From: Jatrophihabitans sp035642535
Lineage (GTDB): Bacteria; Actinomycetota; Actinomycetes; Mycobacteriales; Jatrophihabitantaceae
NCBI GenBank assembly: GCA_035642535.1
Contig: DASQSE010000124.1
Location: forward strand, 1-64,000
Length of the DNA stretch: 64,000 bases
Reading direction: 5' to 3'
The translations under genes were made by a program, and so were the position numbers. Below the pieces are notes generated by a model. It had not been told where the DNA came from. It searched no databases and was given only the letters and a program-made list of their open reading frames with translations. Positions 59,250-64,000 of this stretch are shown one piece after another. Numbering within the stretch: position 1 is the stretch's first letter; each line of letters starts with the position of its first letter.

Positions 59250-62200
59250 TCAGGAGGCGGCCACTGTGAACGGGACGGTGATGACCTCGCCGTTGCCGAG
59301 TCGGAACTGCCCCCACAGCCGGTAGGTGCCGGGTGTGTCGAAGTGCGCGTGCACCGGCAGGTCCGGCCCGAAGGTGGTGCCGGGCAGCGCGAACACCGGA
59401 TCGCCGGAGCTGTTGCGGACATCGGCGTGCTCGTGGGCGAAGCTCTGCCCGTCGGCGCGCATGATGACGACGTGCCCGGCCGCGGCCAGGTACGGCTGCA
59501 GGTCGTGCAGCGGCTGACCCGTTCGCGCGTCCGTGAGGTGGAACGTCAGATCGCTCGTCGTGCCGGCCACTGCCATCCCGCGGAGCTCGACCTGCACGCC
59601 GTCGACGGTCACTGCACGCGGTCCGGGAATGACCGGCTGCGCGGCGGGCGGGGTGCCGGCGATGGTGACGACCTGCCGGTCGTGGATGTCGGCCAGCTGT
59701 CCGTTGCGCCGGAACTCGGAGTTCAGGATGTACTCGCCGGCGGTCGGGAAGGTCATCTCGGCGGCGAGCTCGCCCGCGGTCCCGGTCGGTTCGGGGTGCG
59801 CGTGGGTGAACGTCGCGAGGTCGGCGCGGGTCGCGATCAGGTGCATGTAGACGCTGTGCGTGAGGCCGAGATCGCTGATCGGGTCGCCGGTGCGGGCGTC
59901 CGTCACCTTGACGACGACGCGGGTGGGGACGCCCGGCCGCGTGTCGGCCGGCACGCCGATTCGCACGTGCACGTTCGCCTCGGCGGCGTCGACCGGCGGG
60001 ATCTCGGTGGTCATCATCGTGCTCATCGAAGGCCGCATCGGCATGCCGACGGATTGGGTCCAGGCGAGCGCGCCGTTCATACCGCGCTCGGCGGTGTCGG
60101 TGTGGCTCGCGACGGTCAGCCCGGTGCCGATGGCGATTGCGGTGATCGCGACCGTCGCGAGATAGCTGTACTGGCCGATCCGGGAACCCAACGTCGGGTG
60201 CAGGATCTCCTCCGCACTTGCCGGCCGGCGGAAGCGGCGCAGCCGCTGCGCGTTGGTGACCACGCTGACGGAGCTCATCGCCATGGCGGCGGAGGCGAGG
60301 ATCGGGTCCAGCAGGATGCCGCGCCACGCGTAGAGCGCGCCGGCCGCCACCGGGATGAGCAGCGTGTTGTAGGCGAACGCCCAGCCGAGGCCCTGCTTGA
60401 TGGTGGTGACCGTGCGCCGGGACAGCGCGATCGCGGCGACGACGCCACGCAGGTCACCGCCGACGAGCGTGATGTCGGAAGCTGCGATGGCGACGTCTGC
60501 GCCGGTGCCGATCGCGACGCCGACGTCGGCGCCGGCCAGCGCGGGCGCGTCGTTGATGCCGTCGCCGACCATGGCGACGACGTGCCCGGCGGCCTGCAGC
60601 GTCCGGACCTGCTCGGCCTTCTCGTGCGGCAGCACCTCCGCGAGCACGTGCTCGATGCCGACCTCGGCGGCGACCGCGCGCGCGGTTGCGTTGTTGTCAC
60701 CGGTGAGCATCCACACCTCGAGGCCGAGTGCCTTGAGCTGGGCGACCGCCTCGGCGGAGTCCGGCTTGATCGGATCGGCCACGACGATCAGCCCCGCCGC
60801 CTCGGTGTCGACCGCGGCGAACATGGGGGTTTGCTCGGCTGCTGCCGCTTTGTTCGCGGCGCCGGCCAGTGCCGTCGCGTCGATGCCCGCCTCGGTGAGG
60901 AGCGCGGCGTTGCCGACAAGGACGCGGTGGCCCGCGACCATCGCGTCGATGCCCCGGCCGGGAATGGCGGCGAAGCCGTCGACCGCCGGAAGCGCAAGCT
61001 CCCGCTCGCGGGCCGCTGTGACGATCGCAGCGCCCAGCGGATGTTCGCTGCCGGCTTCGGCGGCAGCGACGAGTGCGAGCAGGGATGTCGCGTCCCAGCC
61101 ACCGACGGTGTGGATGCGGGTAACCGCAGGCCGGCCCTGGGTGACCGTGCCCGTCTTGTCCAGGACGATCGCGGTGAGCCGGCGTGACTGCTCCAGCGCG
61201 TCGCCGTTGCCGATGAGGACGCCGAGCTCGGCGGCCTTGCCGGTGCCGACCATGACCGCGGTCGGGGTGGCCAGGCCGAGCGCGCACGGGCAGGCGATGA
61301 TGAGGACGGCGATGGCGGTGCCGATCGCCATGGTCCAGTGGTTGCTCGCCGAGCCGAGCAGGGCCCAGATCGTGAACGTCGCGGCGGCCGCGACGAGGAC
61401 GCCGGGCACGAACCATGCGGACACGGTGTCGGCGAGGCGCTGCATCGGCGGCTTGGCACCCTGCGCGTCCTCGACCAGCCGGACGATCTGCGCGAGCGCG
61501 GTGTCCTGCCCTACGGCGGTCGCGCGGAATAGGAACGACCCGGTGCCGTTGATGGTCGCGCCGATCACCTGATCGCCCGGCGCCTTGTCGACCGGGGCGC
61601 TCTCGCCGGTCAGCATCGACTCGTCGATGTTCGACGCGCCGTCGACGACGATGCCGTCGACCGGGATCTTCTCGCCGGGCCGGACCCGGACGACGTCTCC
61701 GACGCGGACCGCTTCGACCGGGACGTCCTGCTCGCTGCCGTCGCGGAGCACCCGGGCCGTCTTCGGCGCGAGGCCGACGAGAGCGGTGATGGCGGCGGCC
61801 GTGCGCTTCTTCGCGCGCAGCTCCATCCAGCGGCCCATCAGGATGAGGGCGATGATCACGAGCGAGGTCTCGAAGTACAGGTGCAGGGGCAACCCGGCTC
61901 GCTCGGCGACGCCGGGCCACAGGGTGACGAACGCGCTGTAGCCGTATGCGACGCCGGTGCCGAGCGCGACGAGGGTGTTCATGTTGGTCGCGCCGTGCTT
62001 GGCCGCGGCCCAGGCGGCGGCATAGAACTCGCGTCCGGCCCAGAACTGGATGACGGTGGCGACGACGAAGATTGCCGGCATCAGCCAGTCCATCGTGTCC
62101 AGGCTCAGCGGCAGGTACATCACGGCCATGAGCCCGAGGCCGGCAGTCAGTGTGACCTGCCACTTGCGCTTGAGATTCCGCAGTTGTGCGTCGTGCGCGC

Positions 62201-62486
62201 TTTCGGCTGCGGTTTGCGCCCCGCGCTCGTCCGGCTGCGGCGGCTGCGCGTCGGCGGCGTGCCGGATGGCGCCGGTGTAACCCGTGGCGGCGACTGCCGA
62301 GGTGAGTTCGCTCAGCCCCACGGTCTGCGCGTCGAAGCTCACGGTGGCGACCTCGGTGGCCAGGTTGACCTCGGCGCTGTGCACGCCGTCGACGCGGGAC
62401 AGCGCCTTCTCCACGCGTCGGACGCAGGAGGCGCAAGTCATGCCGCCGATATCGAGGGTGCAGGTGGTGCCGGTGGCGGTGGTCAT
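59250..62486 (-). CDS. copA: copper-exporting P-type ATPase with an extra C-terminal extracytoplasmic region
   Basis: This is a 1078-residue protein. An N-terminal metal-binding domain has GMTCASC (15-21). A P1B ATPase follows with the copper motif CPC at 399-401 (ACPCALGLATP), the phosphorylated Asp443 in DKTGTVTQ and the hinge VGDGINDAPALAGADVG. CopA proteins of this type are usually about 750 residues. Here, after a last helix (YLATVAITAIAIGTGLTVA), some 290 residues follow with two related beta domains and His/Met-rich patches (HSVYMHL, FTHAHPEP, GHVVIMRADGQ, FAHEHAD, VHAHF). These probably bind copper outside the membrane. ATG 62486 follows AGGGA. Downstream of copZ. Confidence 0.9.
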   Translation of the reverse strand: MTTATGTTCTLDIGGMTCASCVRRVEKALSRVDGVHSAEVNLATEVATVSFDAQTVGLSELTSAVAATGYTGAIRHAADAQPPQPDERGAQTAAESAHDAQLRNLKRKWQVTLTAGLGLMAVMYLPLSLDTMDWLMPAIFVVATVIQFWAGREFYAAAWAAAKHGATNMNTLVALGTGVAYGYSAFVTLWPGVAERAGLPLHLYFETSLVIIALILMGRWMELRAKKRTAAAITALVGLAPKTARVLRDGSEQDVPVEAVRVGDVVRVRPGEKIPVDGIVVDGASNIDESMLTGESAPVDKAPGDQVIGATINGTGSFLFRATAVGQDTALAQIVRLVEDAQGAKPPMQRLADTVSAWFVPGVLVAAAATFTIWALLGSASNHWTMAIGTAIAVLIIACPCALGLATPTAVMVGTGKAAELGVLIGNGDALEQSRRLTAIVLDKTGTVTQGRPAVTRIHTVGGWDATSLLALVAAAEAGSEHPLGAAIVTAARERELALPAVDGFAAIPGRGIDAMVAGHRVLVGNAALLTEAGIDATALAGAANKAAAAEQTPMFAAVDTEAAGLIVVADPIKPDSAEAVAQLKALGLEVWMLTGDNNATARAVAAEVGIEHVLAEVLPHEKAEQVRTLQAAGHVVAMVGDGINDAPALAGADVGVAIGTGADVAIAASDITLVGGDLRGVVAAIALSRRTVTTIKQGLGWAFAYNTLLIPVAAGALYAWRGILLDPILASAAMAMSSVSVVTNAQRLRRFRRPASAEEILHPTLGSRIGQYSYLATVAITAIAIGTGLTVASHTDTAERGMNGALAWTQSVGMPMRPSMSTMMTTEIPPVDAAEANVHVRIGVPADTRPGVPTRVVVKVTDARTGDPISDLGLTHSVYMHLIATRADLATFTHAHPEPTGTAGELAAEMTFPTAGEYILNSEFRRNGQLADIHDRQVVTIAGTPPAAQPVIPGPRAVTVDGVQVELRGMAVAGTTSDLTFHLTDARTGQPLHDLQPYLAAAGHVVIMRADGQSFAHEHADVRNSSGDPVFALPGTTFGPDLPVHAHFDTPGTYRLWGQFRLGNGEVITVPFTVAAS

Positions 62487-62566
62487 CGTCGGTCCCTGTC
62501 TCTTGCTGGATGCGGATGAAGGAAACGGTGGCGGCTGGCCGTGTCGGCCCGCCGCCACCGCGGCTG

Positions 62567-62800
62567 TCAGGCGACGAGCGTGTAGCCGGCCTCGTCGACG
62601 GCGTCGGCGACGTCGGCGCGATCCACCGGTTGCGTCGCGGTGACCGTGACGCTGCCCGTGGGCAGGTCGACGTCGACGCTCTGGATGCCGGGGACCCGGC
62701 TGATCTCCTCGGTCACTGCGCGCTGGCAGTGACCGCACGTCATGCCGGTGACCTGGAACGTCGTGGTGCCGACGAAGGTGCGGGGGGTCTCGCTGAGCAT
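62567..62800 (-). CDS. copZ: copper chaperone CopZ
   Basis: This 77-residue heavy-metal-associated domain protein has the copper motif GMTCGHC and the usual ending VDEAGYTLV. It carries Cu(I) to CopA. GAGGAG precedes the ATG at 62800. copA starts 81 bases downstream. CsoR-type boxes lie in its promoter region. Confidence 0.93.
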   Translation of the reverse strand: MLSETPRTFVGTTTFQVTGMTCGHCQRAVTEEISRVPGIQSVDVDLPTGSVTVTATQPVDRADVADAVDEAGYTLVA

Positions 62801-62890
62801 CGGGATCTCCTCTTTGTGTTGTGGGTTGGTCGGTCACTTGCAGGGTTGTCTCGGCTTGCCGGGCTCACACCGGCGATTTCGCCAGGTCAT

Positions 62891-62952
62891 ATACCCCTAT
62901 GGGGTATTGGTATCAGTATCTCTGGGACTTCGTCAAGTACCCCTTGGGGGTA
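62891..62952 (-). promoter_or_regulatory. copZ promoter flanked by two CsoR-type boxes
   Basis: ATACCCCTATGGGGTAT (62891-62907) and TACCCCTTGGGGGTA (62938-62952) are inverted repeats of the TACCCC-GGGGTA kind bound by CsoR. Between them on the minus strand lie TTGACG (62936-62931) and, 17 bases on, ATACCA (62913-62908), a plausible -35/-10 pair for copZ. One box overlaps the start point side, the other sits upstream of the -35. Confidence 0.7.
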
Positions 62953-62958
62953 TCGCTG

Positions 62959-64000
62959 TCAGTGCCCATGCCCGTGCCCGTGCCCGCCGTGCTGCGGCTT
63001 GTCGTTCGGGACGGCGAGCAGGGTGAGCACGAACAGTCCGGCGAGCGCGGCGGCGGTGGCGTGGAAGGCGTTCGCGTAGCCGGCGATGAGCCCGGAGCGG
63101 GTGGCCAGGTTGCCCGCGACGGCGGTCAGCGCCGCGACGCCGAGAGCGGCGCCGATCTCGTGACCGGTCATCATCAGCCCGGACGCGAGCCCGGCCTTCT
63201 CCTCCGGCACCCGGCTCATGGCTGCGATCGCGATGGCGACGAACATCGGGCCGACGCCGGCGCCGACGACCAGGAAGCCCGGCAGGACGTCCGCGGCGTA
63301 GGAACCGCCGCCGGCGCTGCCGGCGAGCAACAGCACGCCGCCGGTCATCACGATCAGCCCGCTCGCGATCAACGTCCGCGGGCCGACCTCGCCGATCACG
63401 TGCGATGCAGCGGCGGCCGCGAGCGTGATGGCCCCGGCGAGCGGGAGGAACTCCAGGCCGGCCTGGACGGGGGAGGAGCCGATGACGCTCTGCAGGTACA
63501 GCGAGCTGAGGAAGATGCCGCCGACGACGACGCCGGTGACACCGGCCATCACCGCGGACGCCGACACCAGCGACCGGATCCGCCACGTGGCCGGGGGGAC
63601 CAGCGCGTTCGGGGTGCGCCGTTCGAGGCGGCTGAACGTGCCGAGCAGCGCCGCGGAGCCGGCGAACGCGAGCCACGTGCGCTCGGCGGACCAGCCTGCG
63701 GAGCGGGTGTTCTCGATGGCGTACACGAGCAGCACCAGCCCGGCGACCAGCGTGGCCGCGCCGGGCGCGTCGAGGCGGCGCAGCGCGTCCGGGTTGCGCT
63801 GCCCGGCGGCAACCTTGCGCAGTGCGCCGGTGATCACCGCGATGCCGATCGGGACGTTGATGAAGAACACTGCACGCCAGCCGAGCGCGCTCGTCAGCGC
63901 ACCGCCGAACAGCACGCCGGCCGCGATGCCGGTGCTGCCGATGGCGCCCCAGACCGCCAGGGCGGTCTGCCGCTGGCGGCCGGCGTAGGCGGTCATGATG
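62959..64000 (-). CDS. MFS transporter, DHA2-like, truncated at its start
   Basis: The N-terminus is cut off by the window edge; about 346 residues remain. The visible part starts in the middle of the MFS fold (RQRQTALAVWGAIGSTGIAAGVLFGGAL, motif C) and contains about nine membrane helices. It ends in a histidine-rich tail (HGGHGHGHGH). The stop lies six bases from the distal CsoR box of the copZ promoter. A metal link is suggested by tail and position only; drug efflux is the usual function of the family. Confidence 0.82.
   Translation of the reverse strand, partial: IMTAYAGRQRQTALAVWGAIGSTGIAAGVLFGGALTSALGWRAVFFINVPIGIAVITGALRKVAAGQRNPDALRRLDAPGAATLVAGLVLLVYAIENTRSAGWSAERTWLAFAGSAALLGTFSRLERRTPNALVPPATWRIRSLVSASAVMAGVTGVVVGGIFLSSLYLQSVIGSSPVQAGLEFLPLAGAITLAAAAASHVIGEVGPRTLIASGLIVMTGGVLLLAGSAGGGSYAADVLPGFLVVGAGVGPMFVAIAIAAMSRVPEEKAGLASGLMMTGHEIGAALGVAALTAVAGNLATRSGLIAGYANAFHATAAALAGLFVLTLLAVPNDKPQHGGHGHGHGH

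Noticed and set aside
58983..61187. Long open frame opposite copA
   Set aside because: Low-complexity antisense product; copA is unambiguous.

Overview
The window is GC-rich, densely coded, bacterial chromosomal DNA. GTG starts, ATGA stop/start overlaps, GGAGG-type ribosome binding sites, an NB-ARC/TPR regulator, a SipW/TasA-type export pair, an ECF41 sigma factor and a fused PcaD-PcaC enzyme point to an actinomycete (Actinomycetota). The genus cannot be fixed from the sequence. I see no rRNA, tRNA, CRISPR array, transposase or integrase.

Left part (1-16 kb). The end of a protocatechuate catabolic operon (pcaB, pcaL) converges on a benzaldehyde-dehydrogenase-like gene. A MetE-like methyltransferase and an ADP-ribosylglycohydrolase-like gene follow. 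A 1415-residue secreted GH92 alpha-mannosidase is divergent from its probable LacI regulator, and two related CG-centred operator-like sites lie between them. Next comes a SipW-type signal peptidase fused to a LamG domain, behind its TasA-like substrate, then a decayed GGDEF gene, a cysteine dioxygenase and a GNAT-like gene.

Middle (16-36 kb). A secreted phospholipase A2 is divergent from an NB-ARC/TPR regulator. A two-domain secreted protein, an internally deleted Dyp-peroxidase remnant, a Coq4-like gene and a TetR/efflux pair follow. The most unusual operon is CoA-binding protein - AsnA (ammonia-dependent asparagine synthetase) - tyrosine phenol-lyase. After it come a PCMT-like methyltransferase, a membrane protein/winged-helix pair, a UGT-type glycosyltransferase, a zinc alcohol dehydrogenase, an isochorismatase homologue lacking its catalytic cysteine, and a GAF-winged-helix regulator.

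Right part (36-64 kb). Housekeeping and accessory genes include a cold-shock protein, an HlyIII-type membrane protein, NudK, a DeoR regulator, two Rieske oxygenases, PrpE, an AAA ATPase and a type II NADH dehydrogenase. An ECF41 sigma gene carries a textbook autopromoter. It is divergent from a translationally coupled MFS - hemerythrin - PAP2 operon with a similar promoter. Two small-protein cassettes at 58.5-59.2 kb carry near-identical upstream modules at the same distance from their start codons. The window ends in a copper locus: copZ, a CopA ATPase with a large extra C-terminal extension, two CsoR-type boxes around the promoter, and a truncated MFS gene with a His-rich tail.
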